From Ochrobactrum teleogrylli (GTDB lineage: Bacteria > Pseudomonadota > Alphaproteobacteria > Rhizobiales > Rhizobiaceae): a stretch of 64,000 bases of DNA. The translations under genes and the position numbers were made by a program. The notes beneath the pieces were generated by a model. That model did not search any database. It had not been told where the DNA came from and saw only the letters and a list, made by a program, of their open reading frames with translations. Location: contig NZ_VEWL01000008.1 of the NCBI RefSeq assembly GCF_006376685.1, positions 157,855 to 221,854 of the forward strand. The letters are read 5' to 3'. Positions 35,729 through 45,079 of this stretch are shown one piece after another; position 1 is the stretch's first letter; every line of letters begins with the position of its first letter.

Positions 35729-37954
35729 ATGGTACAGCAAAACCGCAGACTGGATATTGTTCTCGCATTTGCGCTGGTGGCCTTCGTCTTCCTGCCCTGG
35801 TATCGGATAGAAGACGGCTTTCTTGGTTTTGGCTGGCTTGGCGACCTGTTCAGCGAAAGCACAACTGCACCCGGCATCCTGCAAATCGTTGCTTTTTCCC
35901 GTCCCTGGCTCGGCGTGGCGGCGGCCCTTATGCTTGTTTGTGCATTTGCCCGCATAGCCTTGTCTGTGGGCAGGCGCAGTTCCATCTTGATCTGGGCAAG
36001 CCTTTTTGGTCTGGGGTTTCTCGTCCTTCAAGGGCTGGCTGTTGGCGGTTCCGGTTGGAATTGGACAATCAGTGAAAGTCTCTTTGGCACGCTCGCCGAT
36101 GGACAACCAGCCTTTGGTGCAGGCGCAATCCTGACCTGTCTCTGCTTTTTGTTAATTTTCGCATTCGGTCTTGCCGAACGTGGCGTGATGAAAGGCGATG
36201 CTTTCGTCGTTTCCTCCATTACCTTGCTCGTCGCATTGGTAGGTGTATTTGTCTTCTACCCGGTGCTCAGCATGTTTGTCGGTTCCGTTCAGGACTTCGA
36301 CGGTTCATTCAAGCCGGAGGGGTTCATCGGAAACATACAAGATTCCTCCATCTGGAGCCTCGCCTGCGTGGTGGGGGAAGGTCGCTGCGGTGTTGCATGG
36401 CGCACCTTATGGCTTGCACTGATGACGGCCTCTGGCTCGACAATCATGGGCCTTGCCTTTGCCCTGGTGGCGACGCGCACAAACTTCCCTTTCAAGAAAG
36501 GGCTTCGACTTCTCACCATCCTTCCAATCATCACGCCGCCTTTCGTCGTCGGTTTGGCCCTTACCTTGTTGTTCGGGCGCGCGGGCGTGGTCACGGAACA
36601 GATCTCCAACATATTCGGTGTCGAGCCGGGGCGTTGGCTCTATGGCTTGACCGGCATCTGGATTGCGCAGGTTCTTTCCTTTACGCCGATTTCATTTCTG
36701 GTCCTCATCGGCGTTGTTGAGGGTGTGTCGCCGTCGATGGAGGAAGCGTCGCAAACCTTGCGCGCAGACCGCTGGCGCACTTTCCGAAAGGTCTCGCTGC
36801 CATTGATGGCGCCGGGCCTTGCCAACGCCTTCCTTATCGCTTTCATCGAGAGCATGGCCGATTTCGGCAATCCGATGGTTCTGGGCGGCAGCAACGGCGT
36901 GCTGTCGACGGAAATCTTCTTTGCAGTGGTGGGTGCGCAAAATGATCCATCGCGCGCAGCTGTCCTCGCCATGGTGTTGTTGTGTTTCACGCTCACCGCA
37001 TTCCTTATCCAGCGCCTTTGGCTCGCTGGCAAAAACTTCGCGACCGTGACCGGCAAGGGCGACTCAGGCATGCATGCCGCCTTGCCACACGGGTTGAAAG
37101 TCGGCGTCTACGTGCTTGTTATCCCGTGGATGATATTCACCGTCATCGTCTATCTCATGATCCTTATCGGCGGCTTTGTGCGCCAGTGGGGACTCGATAA
37201 TACATTGACGCTGGAGCATTATACCCGCGCCTTCTCCATTGGCTGGACCGAGACCGGCATTGCATGGACCGGTGTTGCATGGAACTCGTTCTGGACCACG
37301 ATGGAAATCTCGCTGATCTCAGCACCGCTCACAGCCGCTGTTGGCTTGCTCACCGCATATCTGATTGTTCGGCAACGCTTTGTCGGCCGCAATCTGTTCG
37401 AATTCGCATTGATGCTGAGCTTTGCAATTCCGGGCACGGTGATCGGTGTCAGCTACATCATGGCGTTCAATCTGCCGCCGCTCGAAATGACCGGCACTGC
37501 AGCAATCCTCATCGCCTGCTTCGTTTTCCGCAACATGCCTGTCGGCGTTCGGGGCGGCGTCGCTGCAATGAGCCAACTCGACAAAAGCCTTGATGAAGCT
37601 TCCCTGACCTTGCGGGCAAACAGCTTCCGCACCATTCGCAAGGTCATTCTGCCACTCCTGCGCCCCGCCATAACCGCAGCGCTGGTGTATTCCTTCGTGC
37701 GCGCGATCACATCGATCAGCGCCGTCATCTTTCTGGTGTCCGCGCAGTATAACATGGCGACATCCTACATCGTCGGACTGGTTGAAAATGGGCAATTCGG
37801 GGTCGCCATTGCCTACTCCTCAATGCTGATTGTGGTGATGATCGTCATCATCACCGGCTTTCAGTTGCTTGTCGGAGAACGAAAACTCAGGCGAGAAAAT
37901 CGTGTCGCCGCTGTCACGCCGATCAAATCCGCCAATCAGGAGAAAGTAGCATGA
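35729..37954 (+). CDS. afuB: ABC permease with two fused transmembrane domains (AfuB/FbpB type)
   Basis: This 741-residue protein has an N-terminal extra hydrophobic region (1-180) followed by two BPD_transp-type domains. Each has an EAA-like loop: EEASQTLRADRWRTFRKVSLP (about 340) and DEASLTLRANSFRTIRKVILP (about 630). One chain therefore supplies the whole pore, as in FbpB and AfuB. The stop overlaps the ATPase start by ATGA. Confidence 0.88.
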   Translation: MVQQNRRLDIVLAFALVAFVFLPWYRIEDGFLGFGWLGDLFSESTTAPGILQIVAFSRPWLGVAAALMLVCAFARIALSVGRRSSILIWASLFGLGFLVLQGLAVGGSGWNWTISESLFGTLADGQPAFGAGAILTCLCFLLIFAFGLAERGVMKGDAFVVSSITLLVALVGVFVFYPVLSMFVGSVQDFDGSFKPEGFIGNIQDSSIWSLACVVGEGRCGVAWRTLWLALMTASGSTIMGLAFALVATRTNFPFKKGLRLLTILPIITPPFVVGLALTLLFGRAGVVTEQISNIFGVEPGRWLYGLTGIWIAQVLSFTPISFLVLIGVVEGVSPSMEEASQTLRADRWRTFRKVSLPLMAPGLANAFLIAFIESMADFGNPMVLGGSNGVLSTEIFFAVVGAQNDPSRAAVLAMVLLCFTLTAFLIQRLWLAGKNFATVTGKGDSGMHAALPHGLKVGVYVLVIPWMIFTVIVYLMILIGGFVRQWGLDNTLTLEHYTRAFSIGWTETGIAWTGVAWNSFWTTMEISLISAPLTAAVGLLTAYLIVRQRFVGRNLFEFALMLSFAIPGTVIGVSYIMAFNLPPLEMTGTAAILIACFVFRNMPVGVRGGVAAMSQLDKSLDEASLTLRANSFRTIRKVILPLLRPAITAALVYSFVRAITSISAVIFLVSAQYNMATSYIVGLVENGQFGVAIAYSSMLIVVMIVIITGFQLLVGERKLRRENRVAAVTPIKSANQEKVA

Positions 37955-39012
37955 CGACGATCCGCCCCGGCTCCGTCACATTCGAGAATGTCTCCAAGAA
38001 ATTTGGAAACTTCACCGCCCTGCCCGATTTGTCCCTGATTGTCGAACCGGGAACGCTGGTCACTCTGCTTGGCCCTTCAGGCTGTGGAAAGACCACCACA
38101 TTGCGATTGCTTGCGGGGCTGGAACACCCAAGCTCGGGCCGCATTCTGATCGGCGGCAAGGATGTTACCAATCTGCCAGCCAATGAACGCGATGTTTCGA
38201 TGGTGTTTCAGTCCTACGCACTGTTTCCACATATGAATTCGCTGGATAACGTCGCCTATGGGCTGGAATCTTCCGGCATCAAGAAAGCCGAAGCCCGCGA
38301 TCGAGCAGAAGAAGGACTGAAGCTGGTTGGTTTGGGCGGCATGGGCCACCGACTGCCCGCCGAGCTTTCGGGCGGACAACAGCAGCGCGTGGCCGTGGCG
38401 CGTGCTCTGGTGCTAGAACCACAAGTGCTGCTTCTCGACGAACCGCTATCCAACCTCGATGCACGGCTTCGGCGGCGCGTGCGCACGGAAATCCGCGAAT
38501 TGCAGCAACGGCTTGGTTTCACGGCAGTCTATGTAACGCATGATCAAGATGAAGCACTGGCCGTATCCGATACGATCATCGTAATGAAGGATGGTAATAT
38601 TGCGCAGAAAGGCACACCGCGTGAACTCTATGAGTCACCGGCGTCGGCGTTTATCGCGGACTTCATGGGCGAGGCCAATGTCGTGCCCTGCGAAGTGATC
38701 GCCACCGAGAATAACGAGGCCGTCATACGCATTGGCGCAATGACCCACCGTGTCGCTGCGCGTAACGCCAAAACAGGGGCCGCACAACTGGCGATCCGAC
38801 CGAACGCCGTTAACCTGCAGCCGCTCGCCGGAGGCGATTTTCCGGGGCGCGTGGCGCATGCCGCTTATCTTGGCGATCACATCGAGTATGAGATCGAAAC
38901 CGAACATGGCAAGCTCTTCATAGTTGACCCCGAAGCGGAACAGGCCTTGCCAACGCTCACGGATGTCTCGATACACTTCAAGTCACGCGGGCTTGCGCTT
39001 ATCAATCAATAG
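37951..39012 (+). CDS. afuC: ABC transporter ATP-binding protein (AfuC/FbpC type)
   Basis: 353 residues. Walker A is GPSGCGKTT, the Q-loop is VFQSYALFPHM, the signature is LSGGQQQR, Walker B is LLLDEPLSNLD, and the switch is VTHDQDEA. A C-terminal TOBE-like domain follows. It overlaps the permease gene by four bases and is followed after 43 nt by a phosphatase gene, completing an importer operon. Confidence 0.9.
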   Translation: MTTIRPGSVTFENVSKKFGNFTALPDLSLIVEPGTLVTLLGPSGCGKTTTLRLLAGLEHPSSGRILIGGKDVTNLPANERDVSMVFQSYALFPHMNSLDNVAYGLESSGIKKAEARDRAEEGLKLVGLGGMGHRLPAELSGGQQQRVAVARALVLEPQVLLLDEPLSNLDARLRRRVRTEIRELQQRLGFTAVYVTHDQDEALAVSDTIIVMKDGNIAQKGTPRELYESPASAFIADFMGEANVVPCEVIATENNEAVIRIGAMTHRVAARNAKTGAAQLAIRPNAVNLQPLAGGDFPGRVAHAAYLGDHIEYEIETEHGKLFIVDPEAEQALPTLTDVSIHFKSRGLALINQ

Positions 39013-39055
39013 CCCGCCAAAACGTGCCGATCATCACTCTTGCCGGAAGCAAAGA

Positions 39056-39856
39056 ATGACCAACAATCTCCAATACGACCTGGAAAAGCGGCTGGCGCTT
39101 GCCAAAGACATTGCGCAGGCGGCTGGCGCCAAGGCGCTGGACTACTTCAACAATCGCGAAGCGCTGACCATAGAATTCAAACGTGATCCCCAAGACGTGG
39201 TGTCCATTGCTGATCGGGAAGTGGAGCAGCTTATTCGCACGCTTGTTTCCGAAAAATTTCCGGAAGACGGCTTTCTGGGTGAGGAATACGGACTGAACGA
39301 CGGATCATCGGGCTTTACCTGGGTTGTAGACCCCATTGATGGAACAAGCCCTTTCGTAAACGGTATGCCAAACTGGTGTGTGTCGCTTGCCGTTTTGAAA
39401 GGCGGCGAGCCTGTCATTGGCGTTATTAAGGCACCGTGTTTCGATGAGCTCTATGCATCGGCAAAAGGTCTTGGCGCGACGCTGAATAGCAAGAAACTGG
39501 CGCTCGATTCAACGAAGACTCTTCAAAACGCAGTCACAGGCATTGGCGCAAATAACTATGTCACTCCGCAAACCGTGGCGAAGATCGTCGAAAATCTGCT
39601 GGAAGCCGGTGGCACGTTCATACGCAACGGGTCGGGCGCCCTAATGATCGCCTATGTCGCGGCAGGCAGGCTTGTCGGCTACTACGAGCCTTACATGCAC
39701 GCATGGGATTGCATGGCTGGGTTTTGCCTCGTGCGCGAAGCTGGCGGGTACACCCATCCATTCCCTGTGAACGGCGAGAATATCCTGAAAGGCCATCCTG
39801 TATTTGCAGCCGCCCCCGGCGCTGTCGATGATCTGAAAAAGGTCGCTGGACTTTGA
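39056..39856 (+). CDS. Inositol-monophosphatase family phosphatase
   Basis: This 266-residue protein has the family metal sites: GEEYG (about residue 75), WVVDPIDGTSPFVNGMP (Asp-Pro-x-Asp-Gly-Thr, about 90) and HAWDCMAGFCLV (Trp-Asp near 220). It hydrolyses phosphomonoesters of inositol or sugars in the cytoplasm. Its place at the end of the AfuABC-like operon suggests it dephosphorylates the imported sugar phosphate. The ATG at 39056 is chosen by homology; the frame is open further upstream inside the ATPase gene. Confidence 0.88.
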   Translation: MTNNLQYDLEKRLALAKDIAQAAGAKALDYFNNREALTIEFKRDPQDVVSIADREVEQLIRTLVSEKFPEDGFLGEEYGLNDGSSGFTWVVDPIDGTSPFVNGMPNWCVSLAVLKGGEPVIGVIKAPCFDELYASAKGLGATLNSKKLALDSTKTLQNAVTGIGANNYVTPQTVAKIVENLLEAGGTFIRNGSGALMIAYVAAGRLVGYYEPYMHAWDCMAGFCLVREAGGYTHPFPVNGENILKGHPVFAAAPGAVDDLKKVAGL

Positions 39857-39884
39857 CACCGTGTTCCGGTGTGTGGCAACCGCG

Positions 39885-40721
39885 CTATTTGACCGTTTGG
39901 GGGAAAAGGAAGGTTACGCCCGCCTTTATTCCCCATTTGGGGCCTTCGTCTGGACCTTCCAGCCAGTACCTCGCTCCGAGCGACAGATTCATCGTTTGAT
40001 CGCCAAGCTTCACGATCTTTGAGAATGCCCCCGACACTGGCACAGTCCATTGATCGGCTGTCCAGTCATAGTCAGCATCAAGATTTGCCGAAATTGTTCG
40101 TCCCTTGCCAATATGCCAGGCGATAAACGGCTGGAGTTCGGTTCGGTTCACGTCCGGCCTACTATCTGCCCCAAGAACGGACCAGATATGGTTTACCGAG
40201 AGGCCAGTCGTGATTGCACTTGTTTGATAAAGCAGCAAACCCGATGGCCCGAGAGAGAACTTACCAGACCCCAGCAAATCGTCTGTCGCCGTTGGGAACG
40301 AGAACTGCGGTCCAATCGCCCATATGACTGGGCCATGGGCGGACGGAGTGAAAGAGAAAGTCTGCGTTATGTCGCCGAGCCCGAAATTGCTGCCGACGTC
40401 GCCAAACGTGTTGCTGTAAACCAATGGAATATCGGTATGGGAAATAACGTTCCAGCGATCATTGAACCGCATTGGAATGACTGGTTCGATATCGAGAGAG
40501 AAGCCCCGCACCTTTCCGCTTCCACGACCAAAATCAATATCGGAATGAACTGGCACACTGATCATGAACGAAGCGGGGTTGGAGACTTTTCGCGCCAATT
40601 CATCGATATCGTCACTCGCAGACTGCGCAAATGATGGAGCCGATAAGACGAAAATACCAATCGCGAGACCCATGACATTCCGTATTGCAATGAGCATGGC
40701 TAACGCGAAGCGAAATCCCAT
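39885..40721 (-). CDS. Outer-membrane beta-barrel protein (MetA-pathway/transporter-like)
   Basis: This 278-residue protein has a long signal peptide ending SFAQ. The mature part alternates aromatic strands (FGLGDITQTFSFTPS, WAIGPQFSFPTA, GARYWLEGP, KWGIKAGVTFLFP) and ends close to a hydrophobic strand, as in outer-membrane barrels. It resembles the phenol-degradation MetA/porin-like family. It lies downstream of the secreted protein at 40765 and a second barrel at 41502, all on the minus strand. The start could also be the inner MGLAIG. Role unknown, perhaps uptake or export linked to the sulfatase regulon. Confidence 0.65.
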   Translation of the reverse strand: MGFRFALAMLIAIRNVMGLAIGIFVLSAPSFAQSASDDIDELARKVSNPASFMISVPVHSDIDFGRGSGKVRGFSLDIEPVIPMRFNDRWNVISHTDIPLVYSNTFGDVGSNFGLGDITQTFSFTPSAHGPVIWAIGPQFSFPTATDDLLGSGKFSLGPSGLLLYQTSAITTGLSVNHIWSVLGADSRPDVNRTELQPFIAWHIGKGRTISANLDADYDWTADQWTVPVSGAFSKIVKLGDQTMNLSLGARYWLEGPDEGPKWGIKAGVTFLFPQTVK

Positions 40722-40764
40722 ATGCCCGACTTTCTTACCTATGCTTGACTGGACACGAGATATG

Positions 40765-41424
40765 CTACTTCGCTGCGGCCTGGGAGAACGCCACACCAAT
40801 AATCCGGTCTCCATCCAGCTGGTAGACGAGCGACTGCTCAACTGTCGCACCTGAAACTTTGTGTTCGTTCGAATAACGCGCAAATTGCTTGGCGCTTACC
40901 TTGCCGAACCGCTTTTCGAGCGCATGTTTGTTGTCTTTCAAGGCAGGAATAGGCAATTTGAGGTTCGTCAGATCAATGCGAGGCCGTCCGCATTTCGCAG
41001 ACTTGTCCTTTATAATTTCCGCCGAAATCAGATTGAGAACGGCCCCCTGACCTTTCTTCGTGTTCATCCCGTCCGAAATGAACCAGATACGACGGGGCAA
41101 ATTATCGCCCGTCACCTCATAGCAAAGCCAAGCCGTTTTAAGGGATGACGTTGTATGACCGTGCACAGTCCCTCCAACGACAGCTTGGATCTCATCGAGG
41201 CTCGTTTTACCCAGCGATACATCTTTGTCGGCCAGCCGTATGAGATTGTCGAAAGGAACGCTGAATTGAACAGTAGTCGCTTTGGCCGTCTGCCCGCCCA
41301 GAACCATCGCTGGAAATCCACTCAGTTTATCATTCTGAGCATGCGTGGATGAACACGACAGGACCGCAAATATCATTCCAGCCATGCCAACCAATCCGGC
41401 GGTATTGAATGATCTGATATGCAT
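40765..41424 (-). CDS. Secreted protein of unknown function
   Basis: 219 residues from the ATG at 41424, which has GGGAGAAGG upstream. The signal peptide ends near THAQ, though LSC within it leaves a lipoprotein possible. The mature part is mixed alpha/beta (VSLGKTSLDEIQAVVGG, AWLCYEVTGDNLPRRIWFISDG). I do not recognise a family. It lies between two outer-membrane barrel genes and may act with them in the envelope. Confidence 0.6.
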   Translation of the reverse strand: MHIRSFNTAGLVGMAGMIFAVLSCSSTHAQNDKLSGFPAMVLGGQTAKATTVQFSVPFDNLIRLADKDVSLGKTSLDEIQAVVGGTVHGHTTSSLKTAWLCYEVTGDNLPRRIWFISDGMNTKKGQGAVLNLISAEIIKDKSAKCGRPRIDLTNLKLPIPALKDNKHALEKRFGKVSAKQFARYSNEHKVSGATVEQSLVYQLDGDRIIGVAFSQAAAK

Positions 41425-41501
41425 ATCCTTCTCCCTCATCAGTCACGCTGCGCGTTTCAGATACTCCATGTCCTCAAAGAGAAGCCAATCTCCACACCGG
41501 G

Positions 41502-42485
41502 TTAATCAGCAGACACGGTCGGTTTGTTGATCGACAATGGCATCGATAATGACAGGAAAACCGCGTCTCCTTCGGCCCGGTTTTCCGCAGCAAACTCGTG
41601 GAAATACTTCACACGAGCGGAAAGCGGTGTTTCACCCAGTTCGAAGTTCCAGCCGACAGTTGCACCAACGGCAGCCACACGTCCCTTGAATGGTGCCGCC
41701 GCACCGTCTCCACTATCACCCGATAGCTGCTGATAGTAATAACCCACCAGACCGGCATCGAATTTCGCATTGATGTGTTTTACGGCGGCCCATTCGAAAT
41801 GGAACTCGTTACCGGTTCGATAGTCGGTGGCCGGATTTTCCGCATTAAAAGTTACGCCAACCGCGCCCGAAATATCCCAACCAATTGCAGGGTCAAGCCA
41901 AGTTGCGGCTGCAAACACATCCGCGCCCCAATGGTGGAAAGCGATATTGGATATCTCGCCGTCCTGATAATCGCCGATGGGCACATTGATCATGGTGCCA
42001 ATCTGGTAATGGAAATTACCCGTCTGCCAGCCCAGGAAGCCGCTAACGATCGGATCACCAATGGTGAACGCCGTATCGCGCACACCTGTCGAGACCTCAC
42101 CCACCCGGGGACCGTTTAAAACCACATCCGCTTCGGTTTTCTTCCAGCCGACCGGTATCGTCCCGCCAAGACCAAGATGGCCTCCGGCGATAGTTTCCGG
42201 CAGCACCCACATGACCGTCGGGACCTCAATGACCGCGGTGCCCACGACCCCAACGGCCAGCTTACCGCCAGTTGGCAGGCTTTTATCTCCGCCGAGATTC
42301 CCGCGATAATAGTAGAAATCGTTCTGAAAATAGACACCGGGTGGAGGTGTTATGCCCGCCGCTGGTCCCTTCGATCCTAACAGGTAGAAACCCGCGCCTC
42401 CTTCTGCACTCATCGCCACGGACGGAACAAGCAACAGTCCCGCAATTGAACCCAGTGACAGCGTATGAAGCGAAATTCGACCCAT
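41502..42485 (-). CDS. Outer-membrane barrel, phenol-degradation MetA/SphA-like family
   Basis: 327 residues from the ATG at 42485 with GAGGGGA upstream. A signal peptide ends near AMSAE; the mature part begins GGAGFYLLGSKGPAAGITPPPG, then PPGVYFQNDFYYYRG. These are features of the PF13557-type MetA family barrel. Many aromatic strands follow, and the sequence ends in PLSIN. Such proteins are thought to be channels for hydrophobic or sulfated small molecules. The 16-bp regulon motif lies 109 nt upstream. It is probably first in a three-gene unit with the two genes downstream. Confidence 0.72.
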   Translation of the reverse strand: MGRISLHTLSLGSIAGLLLVPSVAMSAEGGAGFYLLGSKGPAAGITPPPGVYFQNDFYYYRGNLGGDKSLPTGGKLAVGVVGTAVIEVPTVMWVLPETIAGGHLGLGGTIPVGWKKTEADVVLNGPRVGEVSTGVRDTAFTIGDPIVSGFLGWQTGNFHYQIGTMINVPIGDYQDGEISNIAFHHWGADVFAAATWLDPAIGWDISGAVGVTFNAENPATDYRTGNEFHFEWAAVKHINAKFDAGLVGYYYQQLSGDSGDGAAAPFKGRVAAVGATVGWNFELGETPLSARVKYFHEFAAENRAEGDAVFLSLSMPLSINKPTVSAD

Positions 42486-42593
42486 AACATCCCCTCGGCT
42501 ACGAGCACGGCTGCTCAATATTCCGACGAATCTAACAATACTTAATTTTGGATAATTCTCGTTTCTATTTGTTTTTCACGCAATATCTAATGG

Positions 42594-42609
42594 GTACGTT
42601 ACGGTAAAT
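42594..42609. promoter_or_regulatory. 16-bp regulon motif, copy 1
   Basis: GTACGTTACGGTAAAT, the exact reverse complement of ATTTACCGTAACGTAC found at 52979-52994. It lies upstream of the outer-membrane barrel gene starting at 42485 (-). Confidence 0.7.
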
Positions 42610-42704
42610 GTTGGGCTGGTAATTGCCGTTGAAGCTGACCTTAACGGAGCTTGGCTCCAAAGCGTTCAATGAACAAATGCGAAACGTGTTCGTCAGTTTT
42701 GCTC

Positions 42705-44385
42705 TCATCGCTTGTCCGGCTGCAACTTTGTTTGCCCGATCTGGATTTGGTCGATAATGGCATTTGTGACAATGTTTGGAACACTTAGAGCTTCCAATTT
42801 TTCACCGACTGACTGGCGTAGATTGGGATTGGATCGTGTGACATCCTGAAGTTCTTTTTGGGCATCAGCCGGTCGCAACTGAACAAGCGCAGCCAATCTA
42901 AAACCGGTTGCGAAATCATTCTGTGGAGGCAGCTGATTTGCACGAAGCAGCACGTTGTGCCAATCGCCGCGACGGGCGGCATCAAGCGCAAGCACGGTGC
43001 GCGCCTTCAATGCCATACTGTGATATTCTTGCCCGCTTTCCTCAATGAGAGCCACAGCTTGATCCCAATTCTCATTGGCGAAAAGCACCATTGCCAGCGC
43101 CGCCTTCGCCTCCAGATTATTGGGGTTAAGAGACACGGCGCGCTTACCCGCCTCCAGCGCTTCATCGATCCTGCCTTTGCGAAAATTGGCTTCCATCAAG
43201 GCAAATTCGGCGCGATCCGATCCCGGCGCGACAGCGACGGCATCTTGCGCAAGTTGCAGGCTGCGGTCCAGCACATCCTTGCTGATAATCGGCGCATTGG
43301 AGTTCACCAGCACCCGGGAAAGAGCAGCCAGGGCGTCACTCTGCCTTGGATCACTCTTTAAAGTCTGCTCAAGACACGTTTCGTCGTCCGATAGCGCCTG
43401 TCCCTTCGCCAGCGATATTTCCGCTTTGAGAACACAAATATTGCCGATGAACGGGCTCTTCACATCTGCGACCAGACGTGTATTGATCACCCCGGTGGAG
43501 GCGGCAAGCTTTTGCGATAGAGCTGAGGAAAGAGCTGCTCGCACCTGTTCTGCGGATTGCCCCATTTCCGAAGCTTCTTCGACACCAGAGCTGACAATGA
43601 CGTTCTTGACCTCGTCTTTCACCTGCCACCAGATGCTTTTCATCTCACCTTCAACGCGATAGCGCATCCGAACCGTATAGGCTGGAAACCGAACCTGTGG
43701 ATCAATCGATCCGCTATTGTCGGAACGAAGCGCCAGCGTATGAAAATTACCAAGTGCGATCAGCACCGAATCCCGTACATTTTCGGCCTCTATATCGAAC
43801 GCGGGGTTCTCAGCCCGGAAATCATTCGCAACAGTCGGCTTTACGGTATCGACTGACCGATTTGTCAAAAAATAGACTAATGTAAAAGAAATAAGCAATA
43901 CCAGACTAGCGACCGCCAAATCCATATATTTGAGATGGCGCCTTAAAGTTAATGGAGCTTGCAACGGAGGCGGAATTGGCTCGCCCGCAGAAGCCTCGTC
44001 CGAAACAGATGTATCCACGACGGCGCGGTGGTTGAACGCAAGCGCATATTTGCCTTTAGGAAGCTCGATCTCAATCGGCTTTTCTTTGCCAAAAGCTTCG
44101 TAATACTGGACCAAAGCTGCCCGCAACCGGCTGATTTCTATGCGTACAATCGGGTCAGTGGAAGGATCGAAACTATCAGGCCGCCCCAGAACATCAATCG
44201 CTATCGAATAGCCCTTGACCCCCTTCGGAACTGCCGGAAAAATGCAGATCCGCAATGTAACTGAGGATCGCCCTGCCCCGTTCGGTCGCACGAAATCGCT
44301 TATCCGCAATCAGATCGGCTAACGCGGATTTAACTTCTTGATCTGACGCTCCCCGGTCATCAAATGCACTACTATTCTGTGTCAT
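42705..44385 (-). pseudogene. Membrane-anchored winged-helix/TPR regulator, frameshifted at a G5 run
   Basis: The ATG at 44385 (GAGGGGT upstream) starts a frame reading ALADLIADKRFRATERGRA and SYIADLHFSGSSEG. It is then cut by a premature stop near 44194. The next frame continues exactly where the family would: VKGYSIAIDVLGRPDSFDP, PIVRIEISRLRAALVQYY, EIELPKGKYAL. Removing one G from the GGGGG run (CCCCC at 44219-44223) joins them into about 559 residues: an N-terminal DNA-binding domain (1-100), a membrane helix (LAVASLVLLISFTLVYFL), then TPR-like repeats (LNPNNLEAKAALAMVLFANE). It may be a real mutation, a phase-variable gene or a sequencing error. It is the best candidate regulator of the sulfatase regulon. 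Confidence 0.8.
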
Positions 44386-44507
44386 ACCACCCCTCGGGCC
44401 CCGACATTAGAATAAATTAGCGGTTTTAGGCTAAAATAGTCCCCGAAAAGCCGATGTCAATAATAACAGCTTGCCGCGAATAAGATGTTCCATTTCGGAG
44501 CATGTCC

Positions 44508-44825
44508 CTATTTATGTAGTAAGCAATATTGCAGTACGTCCTCTTCTATCTCCTTGCATATGGTCTCGTATTCCAGAGAAAGGGGGGTGACTCCAATTTC
44601 AGCTCTGCGCAATTTTTCCAACATGTTGCTGGCTTCGTCATAAGCCTCGAAGAGACCAATCAGCGGTTCGCCGGAAAGTTGCTTTAGCTGCGAACGGACA
44701 GATGGGAGCTTTAACATGAGTTTACTAAGCCCGCTTCTCGATGCAGAACTGAAGCTGCGACGGACTGCATCATCCTGGGTCACGTGCCACGGTTCTCCCC
44801 TCAACGGATTTTCACTGCGAAGCAT
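44508..44825 (-). CDS. Small hypothetical protein
   Basis: This 105-residue cytoplasmic protein has no signal or membrane segment. It is predicted mostly helical (LKLPSVRSQLKQL, YDEASNMLEKLRRAE, YETICKEIEEDVLQYC). I recognise no family. A copy of the 16-bp regulon motif lies 24-39 nt upstream of its ATG, which argues that it is a real gene of the regulon, though no good ribosome site is seen. It is divergent from the sulfatase gene. Confidence 0.5.
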   Translation of the reverse strand: MLRSENPLRGEPWHVTQDDAVRRSFSSASRSGLSKLMLKLPSVRSQLKQLSGEPLIGLFEAYDEASNMLEKLRRAEIGVTPLSLEYETICKEIEEDVLQYCLLHK

Positions 44826-44848
44826 GACACCAATTTGTACGAACGGCA

Positions 44849-44864
44849 GTACGTTACGGTAAAT
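44849..44864. promoter_or_regulatory. 16-bp regulon motif, copy 2
   Basis: GTACGTTACGGTAAAT, identical to copy 1, just upstream of the 105-residue hypothetical gene (-) and in the divergent region shared with the sulfatase gene. Confidence 0.7.
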
Positions 44865-44909
44865 ATCGTGGGCACTGCGCCACTTCTGCGACTCGCGCTG
44901 GCCAGCCAG

Positions 44910-44922
44910 ATTTAACGTAAAT
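44910..44922. promoter_or_regulatory. Degenerate regulon half-motif
   Basis: ATTTAACGTAAAT, a 5-3-5 inverted repeat that matches the first eleven bases of ATTTACCGTAACGTAC with one change. It sits between copies 2 and 3, about 60 and 31 bp away centre to centre. Confidence 0.5.
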
Positions 44923-44939
44923 GCCGATCACCGAGCATG

Positions 44940-44954
44940 TTTACAGTAACGTAC
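44940..44954. promoter_or_regulatory. 16-bp regulon motif, copy 3
   Basis: TTTACAGTAACGTAC differs from TTTACCGTAACGTAC at a single base. It lies about 125 bases upstream of the sulfatase start, in the same orientation as copy 4. Confidence 0.65.
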
Positions 44955-45079
44955 TTACGCTTCCTCCGGATTTGGTCGAGCCTTCCGACGTTGCCATCGA
45001 TAGAGCATCGACGACATCCCAATTTGCCTCGCAAACAGGAGTGCGGAATGTTGAATAAATCCACATTGAGGAGGCCGCT

